From NCBI RefSeq assembly GCF_001648175.1, contig NZ_CP015243.1:1426001-1490000 (forward strand): a stretch of 64,000 nucleotides of DNA, given 5' to 3'. The DNA is from Halotalea alkalilenta. Lineage in GTDB: Bacteria; Pseudomonadota; Gammaproteobacteria; Pseudomonadales; Halomonadaceae. Shown one piece after another: positions 45,107 through 54,634 of the stretch (the stretch's first letter is position 1; every line of letters starts with the position of its first letter). Under the pieces are notes generated by a model. It ran no database searches. It was not told where the DNA came from and saw only the letters and a program-made list of their open reading frames with translations. The position numbers and the translations under genes were made by a program.

Positions 45107-45937
45107 ATGAACAAAACCTGGTTTATCACCGGAACATCGGCCGGCCTCGGCCGCCTTCTCACCGAACGTCTGCTCGCCCGTGGCGATCGAGTGGCCGCCA
45201 CCGTGCGCCGTCTCGAGGCACTCGACGATCTCGTCGATACCTACGGCGACAGGCTCTGGGTCGCCAAGCTCGATGTGACCGATGCGGCCGCGGTGCACAG
45301 CGTGGTCGATCGCGCCTTTGCCGAACTCGGACGCATCGACGTGATCGTATCCAATGCCGGTTACGGCGTGCTCGGCGCGGCGGAAGAAGCCTCCGACGAG
45401 CAGATCCGCCACGTCATCAATACCAACCTGGTCGGCTCCATCTCGCTGATCCGCGCAGCGATCCCGCGTCTGCGTGAGCAGGGCGGCGGTCGCGTACTGC
45501 AAATCTCCTCGGAAGGCGGGCAGATCGCCTATCCGGGATTCAGCCTCTACCACGCCTCCAAGTGGGGGATCGAGGGCTTCGTCGAGTCGATGGCCAAGGA
45601 GCTCGTACCGTTCGGCATCGCCTTGACCCTGGTGGAGCCGGGGCCCACTGCGACCAATTTCGTCTCCGGCGTGGTCCGACCGCCGACGATGGCGGTCTAC
45701 GACGCCACCCCCGCCGACGACGTGCGGCGCGGCATCGATTCGGGTGCGTTCCCGGTCACCGGTGACGCGGGCAAGGTGGTGGACCGGATGATCGAAATGA
45801 TCGAGGAGGGCGCCACACCGCTGCGCCTGACGCTCGGAGCGTCCGCCTTCGACGGTGTCCATGCGGCGCTCCAGCAGAGGATCGAAGCGCTCGAAGCGCA
45901 AAAAGCCATCGCCTATTCGGTGGAACTGGATAAATGA
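45107..45937 (+). CDS. Short-chain dehydrogenase/reductase (SDR)
   Basis: 276 aa classical SDR. The cofactor loop is FITGTSAGLGR (TGxxxGxG), followed by NAG in VIVSNAGYGVLG, catalytic Ser in ISSEGGQIAY and YHASK as the YxxxK pair. Substrate unknown. The ATG at 45107 has GGA eight bases upstream and gives the usual N-terminus; an ATG at 45098 adds three residues. It is first in an operon with the esterase gene and another SDR, both joined by ATGA overlaps. Confidence 0.9.
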   Translation: MNKTWFITGTSAGLGRLLTERLLARGDRVAATVRRLEALDDLVDTYGDRLWVAKLDVTDAAAVHSVVDRAFAELGRIDVIVSNAGYGVLGAAEEASDEQIRHVINTNLVGSISLIRAAIPRLREQGGGRVLQISSEGGQIAYPGFSLYHASKWGIEGFVESMAKELVPFGIALTLVEPGPTATNFVSGVVRPPTMAVYDATPADDVRRGIDSGAFPVTGDAGKVVDRMIEMIEEGATPLRLTLGASAFDGVHAALQQRIEALEAQKAIAYSVELDK

Positions 45938-46902
45938 ACGAGGACAGGGCCAGGGCCACGACCACTCTCGCGCTCGTCGCGCCGGAAGCGCGCGAAATCG
46001 CGGCGACCTTCCCGCGTTTCGTGCCCGACCCGCTGGCCCCCGATGAATTTCGCGCGCTGGTGTCGTCGCTCTATCCTGAGGAACGGGTCGATCGGACCGA
46101 GCGCTGGGTGCCTGGCCCGCCTGAAGCACCTGATGTGCGGGTGCTGATCTATCGCCCGCAGGGCAAGGTCGGCGCCTTGCCGGCCATCCTCTATGCGCAT
46201 GGCGGCGGCTTCGTCGCGGGCCGGCCCGAGATGATGGACGGGGCGAGCTTTCGGCTCGCCCAGCGTCTTGGGGCGGTGGTGGTATCGGTCCAGTACCGCC
46301 TGGCGCCGGAAACACCCTTCCCCGGACCGCTGGAGGATTGCTACGCCGCGCTCGACTGGCTGTTCAGCGAAGCCGAGGCGCTGGGCGTCGATCCGGCGCG
46401 CATCGCGCTCTATGGCCAGAGTGCCGGCGGTGGGCTTGCAGCCGCGACCGCGCTGCTCGCACGCGAGCGCGGCCAGCATCGACTCGCGGCGCAGTTCCTG
46501 CTCTATCCGATGATCGACCCGCGCACCGGCACCGCGGACGCGCCCGTCGACAACGCCTCGACCGGTGAATTCCTCTGGACGCGCGAAGCCAATCGCAACG
46601 GTTGGGCGGCGATGCGAGGCACCGATGACTTCGAGCCCGCGCGGCTCGGCCACTTTGGGCCTGCGCTAGCGGTAGACGTCGCCGGCCTGCCGCCGACCTT
46701 CATCGCGGTCGGGTCGCTCGATCTCTTCCTCGAAGAGAACGTCGCCTACGCCCTGCGCCTGTCTCGCGCCGGCGTACCGATCGATCTGCACGTCTATCCC
46801 GGCGGCGTGCATGGATTCGAAATCGTGCCGGGCACGGTCGCCGATGCGTATTGGCGCGCTTTCGACGAGGCTTCACAACGCTGGCTAGGAGTTACCTCAT
46901 GA
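45934..46902 (+). CDS. Alpha/beta hydrolase, hormone-sensitive-lipase-like esterase
   Basis: 322 aa, no signal peptide. The oxyanion motif HGGG is at residues 89-92, the nucleophile S163 is in GQSAGG, and the Asp and His are in GSLDLF and GGVHGFE. This is the bacterial family IV (HSL) esterase pattern, acting on small acyl esters. The start overlaps the stop of the preceding SDR gene and its stop overlaps the next SDR start. Confidence 0.92.
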   Translation: MNEDRARATTTLALVAPEAREIAATFPRFVPDPLAPDEFRALVSSLYPEERVDRTERWVPGPPEAPDVRVLIYRPQGKVGALPAILYAHGGGFVAGRPEMMDGASFRLAQRLGAVVVSVQYRLAPETPFPGPLEDCYAALDWLFSEAEALGVDPARIALYGQSAGGGLAAATALLARERGQHRLAAQFLLYPMIDPRTGTADAPVDNASTGEFLWTREANRNGWAAMRGTDDFEPARLGHFGPALAVDVAGLPPTFIAVGSLDLFLEENVAYALRLSRAGVPIDLHVYPGGVHGFEIVPGTVADAYWRAFDEASQRWLGVTS

Positions 46903-47861
46903 CTACTTTACAGACACCCATTGGCTCCGGTTTCGGAGCTACCTCCACCGCGCAAGAAGTGCTGGAAGGACGCGATCTTTCCAACCTCACCGTCATTGTC
47001 ACCGGCGGACATTCCGGCCTGGGACTTGAAACCACACGAGCGCTTGCCAGCGCCGGCGCGCGCGTCATCGTCGCCGCGCGCGATGAACAAGCCGCGCGTG
47101 CGAAGACCCGCGATATCGCCAACATCGAAGTCGAACGCTTGGATCTGTCCGAGCTGGCAAGCGTGCGTGACTTCGCACGGCGTTTTCTAAAAAGCGGCCG
47201 ACACATCGATATCCTGATTGGCAGCGCGGGCATCATGGCCTCTCCCGAAACCCGTCTCGGGCCCGGCTGGGAGGCGCAGTTCGCCACCAATCATCTGGGC
47301 CACTATGCACTGGTCAATCTGCTCTGGCCGGCGCTCAAGGGCGGTGCCCGGGTCGTGGCCGTCTCGTCGGCGGGGCATCACCTGTCGGGAATCCGCTGGG
47401 ACGACGTGCAATTCGAGCGTGGCTACGACAAATGGCTGGCCTATGGGCAGTCGAAGACCGCCAATGCGCTGTTCGCCATCCATCTGGATCGACTGGGCCA
47501 GAGTGAGGATGTGCGGGCGTTCTCCCTGCATCCCGGCTCGATTCTCACCCCGCTCCAGCGTCACCTGACGAAGGACGAGATGGTCGACGCCGGCTGGATC
47601 GATGCCGATGGAAATCTCGCCGATCCGACCTTCAAGACGCCGCAGCAAGGCGCGGCGACCCAGGTATGGGCCGCGACATCCACGCAGCTGGCGGGCATCG
47701 GCGGCGTGTATTGCGAGGACTGCGAGATCGCTTTGCTGAATGAAAGCGAATCGCCCGCCCTGGTCGGTGTCCGGCCCCATGCGGCCGACCCCGAGCAAGC
47801 CGAACGCCTCTGGGCGCTGTCCGCCGAGCTGACCGGAATCGACGCCTTCGCCACGAAGTGA
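46899..47861 (+). CDS. Short-chain dehydrogenase/reductase (retinol-dehydrogenase-like SDR)
   Basis: 320 aa. The cofactor loop is VTGGHSGLGLE, GSAGIM stands in place of NAG, VSSAG carries the Ser and YGQSK the Tyr-Lys pair. The longer C-terminal part, with a PQQGAATQVWAAT segment, is typical of the RDH-like SDRs. The ATG at 46899 overlaps the esterase stop. Substrate unknown; the neighbours suggest oxidation or reduction of an alcohol freed by the esterase. Confidence 0.9.
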   Translation: MTTLQTPIGSGFGATSTAQEVLEGRDLSNLTVIVTGGHSGLGLETTRALASAGARVIVAARDEQAARAKTRDIANIEVERLDLSELASVRDFARRFLKSGRHIDILIGSAGIMASPETRLGPGWEAQFATNHLGHYALVNLLWPALKGGARVVAVSSAGHHLSGIRWDDVQFERGYDKWLAYGQSKTANALFAIHLDRLGQSEDVRAFSLHPGSILTPLQRHLTKDEMVDAGWIDADGNLADPTFKTPQQGAATQVWAATSTQLAGIGGVYCEDCEIALLNESESPALVGVRPHAADPEQAERLWALSAELTGIDAFATK

Positions 47862-48038
47862 GACGCCGATATGGCGCCACGGCACGTGCGCTGTTTCCTC
47901 GCGGCCCCGAGGGGTACGCAACCAGATATTCATCGCCATGACCTTGGCGACCCGCGATCGCGGCGCGTTGTCTGAAGCGCCGATCGAACCCGCCCGGCAC
48001 GACCGGCGGGTTCCACCCTCGATTAACCTGGAAAGACA
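47862..48038. other. Intergenic region with hairpin before third SDR
   Basis: 177 bases with no gene-like frame. A short GC-rich hairpin (CCCGCC ... GGCGGG) lies near 47990-48012, about 25 bases before the next start; it may separate two transcription units. Confidence 0.4.
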
Positions 48039-48848
48039 ATGACCAAGACGATTCTGATTACCGGTGCCTCCAGCGGTATCGGCAAGGTAACCGCGAAGCT
48101 TTTCGCCGAGCGTGGCTGGAACGTCGTCGCCACGATGCGCAAACCTGAAAACGAAGTGGAACTGCGCGCGTTCGACAACATCTTCGTGACCCACCTCGAC
48201 GTGACCGACGCCGTGTCCATCCGCTCGGCCGTGGACGCCGCCATTGGCCGCTTCGGCCGCATCGACGCATTGTTGAACAACGCCGGATACGCGATCTGGG
48301 GGCCGCTCGAAGCGGTGTCGACGGACGCCATCCGCAAGCAGTACGAGACCAACGTCATCGGCTTCATCGAGACGATCAAGGTCCTGCTGGGCCATTTTCG
48401 CGCCAATCGCGCAGGCCTGATCCTCAACGTGTCGTCGATCGGCGGGATCCTTACCTTTCCGCTCGGGACGCTGTATCACAGCACCAAATTCGCGATCGAA
48501 GGGCTTTCGGAAGCCCTGAGCTACGAGATGCGCGAGATCGGCGTCACCGTCAAGATCATCGAACCGGGCGACACGCTGACCGATTTCAAGGTCGATTTCG
48601 TCACCGACGATGCGATGCCTGAGTATCAGCCGGTGATCGAGAAATTCACCCAAGGCTACAAGCCGATCAAAGCGGCAGGCTCCGAGCCCATCGTCATCGC
48701 CGAGGTCATTTTCAAAGCGGCGACCGATGGTACGGACCAGCTGCGTTATCCGGCGGGCGACGATTCGGTGGCCAAGGTCGCCAAGCGGAAAGCCGAGGAT
48801 GAGGCGACTTTTCTCGCCGATATACGCCGCCAGTTCGCTATCAACTGA
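48039..48848 (+). CDS. Short-chain dehydrogenase/reductase
   Basis: 269 aa classical SDR with LITGASSGIGK, LNNAGYAIWG, NVSSIGG and YHSTK, all expected catalytic features. It resembles the 45107 product in overall layout but belongs to a different subgroup. It is followed 14 bases later by another SDR gene. Confidence 0.9.
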   Translation: MTKTILITGASSGIGKVTAKLFAERGWNVVATMRKPENEVELRAFDNIFVTHLDVTDAVSIRSAVDAAIGRFGRIDALLNNAGYAIWGPLEAVSTDAIRKQYETNVIGFIETIKVLLGHFRANRAGLILNVSSIGGILTFPLGTLYHSTKFAIEGLSEALSYEMREIGVTVKIIEPGDTLTDFKVDFVTDDAMPEYQPVIEKFTQGYKPIKAAGSEPIVIAEVIFKAATDGTDQLRYPAGDDSVAKVAKRKAEDEATFLADIRRQFAIN

Positions 48849-48862
48849 AATAGGAAGCCGCG

Positions 48863-49624
48863 ATGAAGTCTCGATTCGAAAACAAAGTCGTGCTGATCAC
48901 CGGTGCGGCCGGCGCGCTTGGCGAGGCGATGGCCCGGGCCTTCGCCGCTGAAGGTGCAAGCGTTGCGTTGGCCGCGCGACGCCACCATGAGGAGAATGCC
49001 TCCAGGATTGCGGCCGAGATCGGCAACGATTCCCTGTACGTTGCGCTCGATGTAGCGAACGAGGCGAGTTGGACGGAGGCGGTCGCCCACATCGAGGATC
49101 GTCTTGGCCTGATATCGGTGCTCGTCCTCAACGCGGCCTATGCGGCCAACGGCGGTGTCGAGACGGTCGAGACCATGGAGTGGCAGAAGTCGATCGAGAC
49201 CAACCTGACCGGAAGCTTCCTCGGCATCCGCGCGGTCGTACCCTCCATGCGCAGAGCCGGCGCCGGTTCGATCGTCATCGTCTCGTCCGTCGCCGCCCTC
49301 GACAAGGCGCCGGGTCTCGTCGCCTACGGGGCGAGCAAATGGGGCCTGCGCGGGCTGATGCGAACGGCGGCCTGGGAGCTGGCGCGCGACAACATCCGCG
49401 TGAACGCACTGCACCCCGGGATTATCGAAACGCCGCTGGCCTACAACCCCGACACCGGCGAGCAGTGGGCGCCGACCGACAAGCTCGCCATTCCCCGCAA
49501 TGCCGAATCCGCGGAGGTCGCCAAGTACGTGCTGTTCATGGCGTCCGACGATGCCGCCTACACCACCGGCGCGGAATGGCTGGCGGACGGCGGCTTCATG
49601 CTCGGTCCGGTGGATCCGGCATAG
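48863..49624 (+). CDS. Short-chain dehydrogenase/reductase (FabG-like)
   Basis: 253 aa. ITGAAGALGEAMA is the cofactor loop (an atypical AAGALG in place of xSGIG), LVLNAAYA replaces the usual NNAG, VSSVAA carries the Ser and YGASK the Tyr-Lys pair; the C-terminus ITTGAEW-type segment reads YTTGAEWLADGGFM, as in FabG-like enzymes. Fourth SDR in 4.5 kb. Confidence 0.9.
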   Translation: MKSRFENKVVLITGAAGALGEAMARAFAAEGASVALAARRHHEENASRIAAEIGNDSLYVALDVANEASWTEAVAHIEDRLGLISVLVLNAAYAANGGVETVETMEWQKSIETNLTGSFLGIRAVVPSMRRAGAGSIVIVSSVAALDKAPGLVAYGASKWGLRGLMRTAAWELARDNIRVNALHPGIIETPLAYNPDTGEQWAPTDKLAIPRNAESAEVAKYVLFMASDDAAYTTGAEWLADGGFMLGPVDPA

Positions 49625-49667
49625 CGGCCACTCGCCGCGAAAGCGGTGAGGATATCGCGCCTGCGGG

Positions 49668-50309
49668 CTATGTCGTCGGGGGTTGCTCGAGATCTTGCCG
49701 GGTCGAATGCATGTCCCAGATACCCATGACCTGGGAGATGGACGCCTCCATGGCCCGTAGTCCGACACCGTCCCTGGCGAGGGTGGAAAGTCCGATCAGG
49801 AAGCTGTCGAACACGGTACTCAGCGCACGCGGATCAGTACCACTCTTGAGCTCACCATCGGTGATGGCCCTTTCGATGCAGGCCTTGATGCCGGCGCGAG
49901 TGCGTGCGCGTGAGCGGGTCAGCGGCGCGGTGACGGCGGCGAGCTCGGGGGACGGCGCACTCATCACGCCCAGGCCGACCATGCAGCCTTTGGGATGCCC
50001 GCGTTCGCACTGCATTCGAGCCGAACGCCTAAGCGCCAGCGCCAGTGCCTCCCTGGGCGCGAGCGCCGTATCCCACAGGCACTCGGTGACCTGTGCGTAG
50101 GTGGCCAGGTAGCGCGCCGTGCACTCGTGATAGAGCGCTTGCTTGGATCCGAAGGCTGCATAGAAGCTGGGCGCCGAGATGCCGCCGCCGATGGTGGCCT
50201 TCAGTTGGCTGAGAGAGGTGGATTCGTAGCCCTGTTCCCAGAACAGGTGCAGCGCCTGTTCGATCGCCGCGTCTCGATCGAAGGTGCGTGGTCTGCCCAT
50301 TTGCGCCAT
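49668..50309 (-). CDS. TetR-family transcriptional repressor
   Basis: 213 aa. The helix-turn-helix region reads AIEQALHLFWEQGYESTSLSQL ... ISAPSFYAAFGSKQALY, the AcrR/TetR pattern of the YxAFG-SK type. The ATG at 50309 has AAGGAG six bases upstream. It is divergent from the MFS gene, and three matching operator-like sites lie between them (50330-50474). Confidence 0.92.
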   Translation of the reverse strand: MAQMGRPRTFDRDAAIEQALHLFWEQGYESTSLSQLKATIGGGISAPSFYAAFGSKQALYHECTARYLATYAQVTECLWDTALAPREALALALRRSARMQCERGHPKGCMVGLGVMSAPSPELAAVTAPLTRSRARTRAGIKACIERAITDGELKSGTDPRALSTVFDSFLIGLSTLARDGVGLRAMEASISQVMGIWDMHSTRQDLEQPPTT

Positions 50310-50329
50310 GGTGTACTCCTTTCTTGCAA

Positions 50330-50474
50330 CATAAATACTAATCGATACATAAGTCGTTGACAACCGCTGGCCCGCTCCCTATATTTGTACCGTTCGATAC
50401 GTATATTGGTCGCTTTCTCTCCGCCTGTAGAGGCGGATATTTTTCGCCTATATATGTACCGATTGGTATTTATG
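50330..50474. promoter_or_regulatory. Three TetR-type operators around a consensus promoter for the MFS gene
   Basis: Site 1 (50330-50353, minus orientation) contains TGTATCGATTAGTATTTATG; site 3 (50451-50474, plus) contains TGTACCGATTGGTATTTATG, 18 of 20 the same; site 2 (50384-50405) is a weaker GTACCGTTCGATAC copy. TTGACA (50357-50362), a 17-base spacer and TATATT (50380-50385) form a near-consensus plus-strand promoter, with site 2 covering the transcription start. Confidence 0.78.
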
Positions 50475-50524
50475 TTGGGGTTTTCGCATCGCCCTGAAAC
50501 GCTAGATCACCTCAAGGAAAAAGC

Positions 50525-51736
50525 GTGAGTTCTCCAACCTCTTCGACCGCTGAAGCGACGACTGAAAGGCTGCCACTTGCCGCCTTGCTGGCGTTGGCGA
50601 TGACCGGCTTCATCTGCATCGTCACCGAAACACTCCCCGCGGGCCTGCTGCCGCAGATATCCCAAGGATTGGAGGTGAGCGCTGCGCTGGCCGGACAGAC
50701 CGTGACCGCCTATGCGCTCGGCTCGGTCCTGGCGGCCATTCCGCTGACCATCGCCACCCGCGGCTGGCGGCGGCGCAACGTGCTGCTGCTGACGATCGTC
50801 GGCTTCCTGGTGTTCAACTCGGTCACCGCGCTGTCGTCGAACTACTGGCTGACGCTGGCGGCGCGCTTCTTCGCAGGCGTTGCGGCGGGGCTGGCCTGGA
50901 GCCTGCTGGCCGGCTACGCAAGGCGCATGGTGCAGCCGCATCAGCAGGGTCGGGCGATGGCGGTCGCGATGATCGGCACGCCCATCGCGCTTTCGCTCGG
51001 CGTGCCGCTGGGGACCTGGCTGGGCGGCGCCGTGGGTTGGCGAAGCGCTTTCGGCCTGATGTCCGCGCTGACCCTGGTGCTCATCGTCTGGGTGTTGGCC
51101 AAGGTGCCCGATTACCCCGGCCAGTCCGGGCGCGAGCGCATGGCCTTGCGCAAGGTGTTCACCACGCCCGGCGTGCGTCCTGTACTCGCCACGGTCATGG
51201 CCTGGATGCTGGCCCATAACATTCTCTACACCTATGTCGCGCCGTTCGTGGCGCAGGCCGGGCTGCTCGATCGCGTCGATGTCATTCTGCTGGTGTTCGG
51301 TGCCGCCGCGCTGCTGGGAATCGGGCTGACCGGTCGTCTCGTCGAGCGCCACCTGCGCAGCGCCGTGCTCGCCTGCCTGGCGACATTTTTCATCGTCTCG
51401 TTGCTGTTCGTCTGGCTGGCGACCGTCCCGGCCGCGGTCTACATCGGCGTGGCGGTATGGGGATTGACCTTCGGCGGTGCTGCGACCCTTTTGCAGACCG
51501 CGCTGGCCGACACCGCCGGCGACGGTGCCGACGTGGCGCTATCGATGAACGTGGTGGCCTGGAACAGCGTGATTGCTGGTGGCGGCATCCTGGGCGGGGT
51601 GCTGCTCGACCGCTGGGGCGCCCACACCTTTCCCTGGGCGCTGATCGTGCTGCTGGCGATCGGCTTGCTCATCGCATGGTCGGCGAAGGCGCACGGGTTC
51701 CGTCCCGGCCCGCGGACCCACTCCGCCGGGCACTGA
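50525..51736 (+). CDS. MFS transporter, DHA1 drug/sugar exporter family
   Basis: 403 aa with 12 predicted membrane segments. Features of the AraJ/NepI-like exporters include FICIVTETLPAGLLPQIS in the first span and GVAAGLAWSLLAGYARRM in the fourth. The start is a GTG at 50525 with AAGGA upstream. It probably exports a small toxic compound and is repressed by the divergent TetR. Confidence 0.92.
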   Translation: MSSPTSSTAEATTERLPLAALLALAMTGFICIVTETLPAGLLPQISQGLEVSAALAGQTVTAYALGSVLAAIPLTIATRGWRRRNVLLLTIVGFLVFNSVTALSSNYWLTLAARFFAGVAAGLAWSLLAGYARRMVQPHQQGRAMAVAMIGTPIALSLGVPLGTWLGGAVGWRSAFGLMSALTLVLIVWVLAKVPDYPGQSGRERMALRKVFTTPGVRPVLATVMAWMLAHNILYTYVAPFVAQAGLLDRVDVILLVFGAAALLGIGLTGRLVERHLRSAVLACLATFFIVSLLFVWLATVPAAVYIGVAVWGLTFGGAATLLQTALADTAGDGADVALSMNVVAWNSVIAGGGILGGVLLDRWGAHTFPWALIVLLAIGLLIAWSAKAHGFRPGPRTHSAGH

Positions 51737-51807
51737 GCCGGCGGCCCACCTGAGCGAATTTTCATATCACTTGCGCTCTTCCCCCCACCTCACAGGATTT
51801 CACTCCC

Positions 51808-52758
51808 ATGTTTCGACGTCTTCTCAACACGCTGCTGCTGGGCACCACACTGGCGCTGGCCGCACCCGCGTTCGCCGCCGATGAGTTCCCGCTGCCCGAG
51901 GGTTTCACCAGCGGCTACCAGACCATCGATGGCGTCAAGCTCCACTACGTCAAGGGTGGTTCAGGGCCGCTGGTCTACCTGGTCCACGGCTTCGGCCAGA
52001 CCTGGTACGAGTGGCACCAACTGATGCCGGAGCTTGCCAAGCGGTTCACCGTGGTCGCGCCGGACCTGCCTGGGCTGGGCCAGTCCGCCGTGCCGCCGTC
52101 CTACCGCGCCACCGACGTCTCTGCGCTGCTCTACGAACTGGCCATGCGGTTCAGCGGCGGTGAGAAGTTCGACCTGGTGGCGCACGACATCGGGATCTGG
52201 AACACCTACCCGATGCTGGTCCAGCACCAGGACGACATCCGCCGCGCGATCTACATGGAGGCGCCGATCCCGGACGACAGCATCTATTCGTTCCCGGCCT
52301 TTACCCCGCAGGGCGAATCGCTGGTGTGGCACTTCAGCTTCTTCGCCGCCGGTGAGCGGCTGGCCGAGACGCTGATTGCCGGCAATGAGCGTGTGTTCTT
52401 CGAGCACTTCATCAAGGAGCATGCGACCAACAGGGATGTCTTCACCCCCGAACTGCTCGACCTTTACGCCGCATCCTACGCCAAGCCGCACAGCCTCAAT
52501 GCTGCGTTCGAGTACTACCGTGTGCTCAACCAGGGCGTGCAGGACAACGCGGAGCTCGCCCAGACCAGGATCACCATTCCGGTGCTGGCCATCGGCGGCG
52601 GCGGCCACGGCGGCATGGGGCAGTTCCAGGTCGACCAGATGCAGCGCTACGCCACCGACGTGACCGGCCTGGTGATGCCCGGCTGCGGTCATTGGCTGCC
52701 GGAGGAGTGCACCGCGCAGCTGAACTCGGCGGTGAGCGACTTCCTGCAGGCTCGCTGA
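51808..52758 (+). CDS. Secreted alpha/beta hydrolase (epoxide hydrolase / haloalkane dehalogenase-like)
   Basis: 316 aa with a signal peptide cleaved after AFA (residue 23). [11 protein letters not shown] (60-70) is the oxyanion region, D127 in AHDIG is the nucleophile and the His lies in GCGHWLPEE near the C-terminus. An Asp nucleophile indicates epoxide hydrolase or dehalogenase chemistry rather than an esterase. A periplasmic location is unusual for this family and is shared with Cif-like epoxide hydrolases. It may be co-transcribed with the MFS gene 71 bases upstream. Confidence 0.87.
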   Translation: MFRRLLNTLLLGTTLALAAPAFAADEFPLPEGFTSGYQTIDGVKLHYVKGGSGPLVYLVHGFGQTWYEWHQLMPELAKRFTVVAPDLPGLGQSAVPPSYRATDVSALLYELAMRFSGGEKFDLVAHDIGIWNTYPMLVQHQDDIRRAIYMEAPIPDDSIYSFPAFTPQGESLVWHFSFFAAGERLAETLIAGNERVFFEHFIKEHATNRDVFTPELLDLYAASYAKPHSLNAAFEYYRVLNQGVQDNAELAQTRITIPVLAIGGGGHGGMGQFQVDQMQRYATDVTGLVMPGCGHWLPEECTAQLNSAVSDFLQAR

Positions 52759-52766
52759 GTCGCTGA

Positions 52767-53399
52767 CTATCCGTTATCGAGACTGTTCAGATAGGCGCAA
52801 AACATGTCGGCCATCGCATCGGCATAGGTGTCGATCTCCGCTCGCGTCCGGGGCGTTCCCGAAAAGCTCTTGCCCACCACGCTGAAGGTGGTGGTGATCA
52901 GCCCTCCCGCCAGTGAACGGGTGGCGGCGGATACGTTGGGAAGCAGCTCCTCCATGAACCGTTCGAGGGTCCGATCCACCGAGGCGCGCGCTTGCCGCGC
53001 CTCGGGGGCATCGCGATAGAGCGGGGCTGCGTCATTGAGGGCCACACGTATCTTCGCCTCGTCGCACTCCGAGTGGATGAAGGCGTGGACCAGTGCGCGC
53101 AGGCGATCGAGCGCCGGTGTCCCGGCGTCTTCGAGGATGTCGCGCAGCATATCGGACGTCCGTTTCCACTCGTCGGCCTGGAGCTGAAAGAGAATCGCCG
53201 CCTTGTTCGGGAAGTATTGATAGACCGAGCCGACGCTGACCCCGGCCTTCTCGGCGACCCGGGCGGTAGTGAAACGGGTGGCGCCTTCCTCGGCCAGGAC
53301 TTGAATCGCCGCTTGCTGGATCGCCGCGACCAGCTCGGTCGAGCGGGCCTGTTTGGGTTGTTTTCGAGAAGAAATCTGGGGGCGACGTTGGTTGGTCAT
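52767..53399 (-). CDS. TetR-family transcriptional repressor
   Basis: 210 aa. The helix-turn-helix is AAIQVLAEEGATRFTTARVAEKAGVSVGSVYQYFPNKAAIL, a textbook TetR sequence. The ATG at 53399 is preferred to upstream codons because the family begins with a basic arm (SSRKQPKQARS) right after it. Two strong inverted repeats upstream (53482-53503 and 53783-53808) are its likely operators. It is convergent with the secreted hydrolase gene. Confidence 0.92.
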   Translation of the reverse strand: MTNQRRPQISSRKQPKQARSTELVAAIQQAAIQVLAEEGATRFTTARVAEKAGVSVGSVYQYFPNKAAILFQLQADEWKRTSDMLRDILEDAGTPALDRLRALVHAFIHSECDEAKIRVALNDAAPLYRDAPEARQARASVDRTLERFMEELLPNVSAATRSLAGGLITTTFSVVGKSFSGTPRTRAEIDTYADAMADMFCAYLNSLDNG

Positions 53400-53853
53400 G
53401 GGGGCATCGGGACGCGAAGGCCACGGCAAGTAGAAAACCACGGCAGGTAGAAAGAAGAAGCAGCGGATCGATCGCGCGCTCAATGCGATTGATTGATCGC
53501 ATTTTAGGTCGGGGTGATCGATACCTCAACTGGGCCACTCGCATGAGCGTTGCCATCCCACCTGCAGCCTGGCTTTGGTCCGGCGCAGCCGTTGCGCTGC
53601 GCTATCGCGGGCCCGCTTTTGTTGAATGAAAACCTGAATCATGCCGCCGAAACGACCCCAAAAGTTCGTCTTTTTTAGAATAAAATATTTATAAATCAAA
53701 ATCTTAATTGGATGTCGCGAGGCGGTAAAACGCGACCTCCAATGCGAATATTAAAGCCGGATGTCTGGTCGTATCATTCTTTAAAATGCGATGAATTGAT
53801 CACATTTTAGCCTGGCCCCAAGCGGGGCGATCGATCTCGGACCGGACACCGCC
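53400..53853. promoter_or_regulatory. 454-bp AT-rich divergent control region with two TetR operators
   Basis: No gene is seen here. Operator 1 (53482-53503) has perfect 8-bp arms AATGCGAT / ATCGCATT with a 6-base spacer. Operator 2 (53783-53808) has 10-bp arms AAAATGCGAT / ATCACATTTT with one mismatch and the same spacer length. A notably AT-rich tract (about 53660-53720) and a hairpin with arms GTCGCG / CGCGAC near 53715-53737 lie between them. Confidence 0.78.
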
Positions 53854-54513
53854 ATGATCACCACACTGACCACCTCACCACTGGCACCCTTGCTGGATCG
53901 TCTGTTCGCCCAGGCCGATGCGGCGACCAGCCCGGCACTGGCCGGAATCTCACGTGAAGAGCGCGAGCGCCTGATCCACAGCAAGACCGAGTACCTCGAC
54001 TTCTACGGGCGGCTGAAGGACCTCTGGCTTCCCGTATCGCGCGAAACCGGCACGCTGCTCTATCTGCTGGCGCGCAGCACCGGTGCGCGCAGCGTCGTCG
54101 AATTCGGCACCTCGTTCGGCATCTCCACTTTGCATCTGGCCGCAGCGTTACGCGACAACGGCGGCGGTCTCTTGATCGGCAGCGAGTTCGAGCCCTCGAA
54201 AGTGGCGCGGGCGCGCGAGCACGTTGCCGAAGGCGGCTTTGCGGATCTAGTGGAGATTCGTGAAGGAGACGCGTTGAAGACGCTGGCGACCGATCTTCCC
54301 GACACCATCGACCTGCTATTGCTCGACGGCGCCAAGGCGCTTTACGGCGACATCCTCTCGCTGATGGAGAGCCGCCTGCGACCGGGCGCGCTGATCGTCG
54401 CCGACAACGCCGACGACAGCCCCGACTATCTGGCGCGAGTGCGTTCGCCGGCCAGCGGCTACCTGTCCGTGCCGTTTTCGCAGGACGTCGAACTCTCCAT
54501 GCGGGTGGGCTGA
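53854..54513 (+). CDS. Class I SAM-dependent O-methyltransferase (COMT-like)
   Basis: 219 aa. The SAM-binding loop is VVEFGTSFGISTLHLA (about residues 85-100), the acidic residue follows in IGSEFEPSK, and LLLLDGAKALY plus VADNADDS form the metal-binding Asp/Asn set of the caffeoyl-CoA/catechol O-methyltransferase family. It lies 46 bases after TetR operator 2, so it is probably repressed by the 52767 product. Substrate unknown. Confidence 0.88.
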   Translation: MITTLTTSPLAPLLDRLFAQADAATSPALAGISREERERLIHSKTEYLDFYGRLKDLWLPVSRETGTLLYLLARSTGARSVVEFGTSFGISTLHLAAALRDNGGGLLIGSEFEPSKVARAREHVAEGGFADLVEIREGDALKTLATDLPDTIDLLLLDGAKALYGDILSLMESRLRPGALIVADNADDSPDYLARVRSPASGYLSVPFSQDVELSMRVG

Positions 54514-54634
54514 ACGACGGCCCGCCTCGAACACGGTGACCGGACGGCCGGGCGAGGGTAAGGAAATGCAAGTCTCGCCTTGGCCACGACAAGCTCCGTA
54601 TTCGCTATCAACGCTGAATTTCCGGGAGAAAGCC

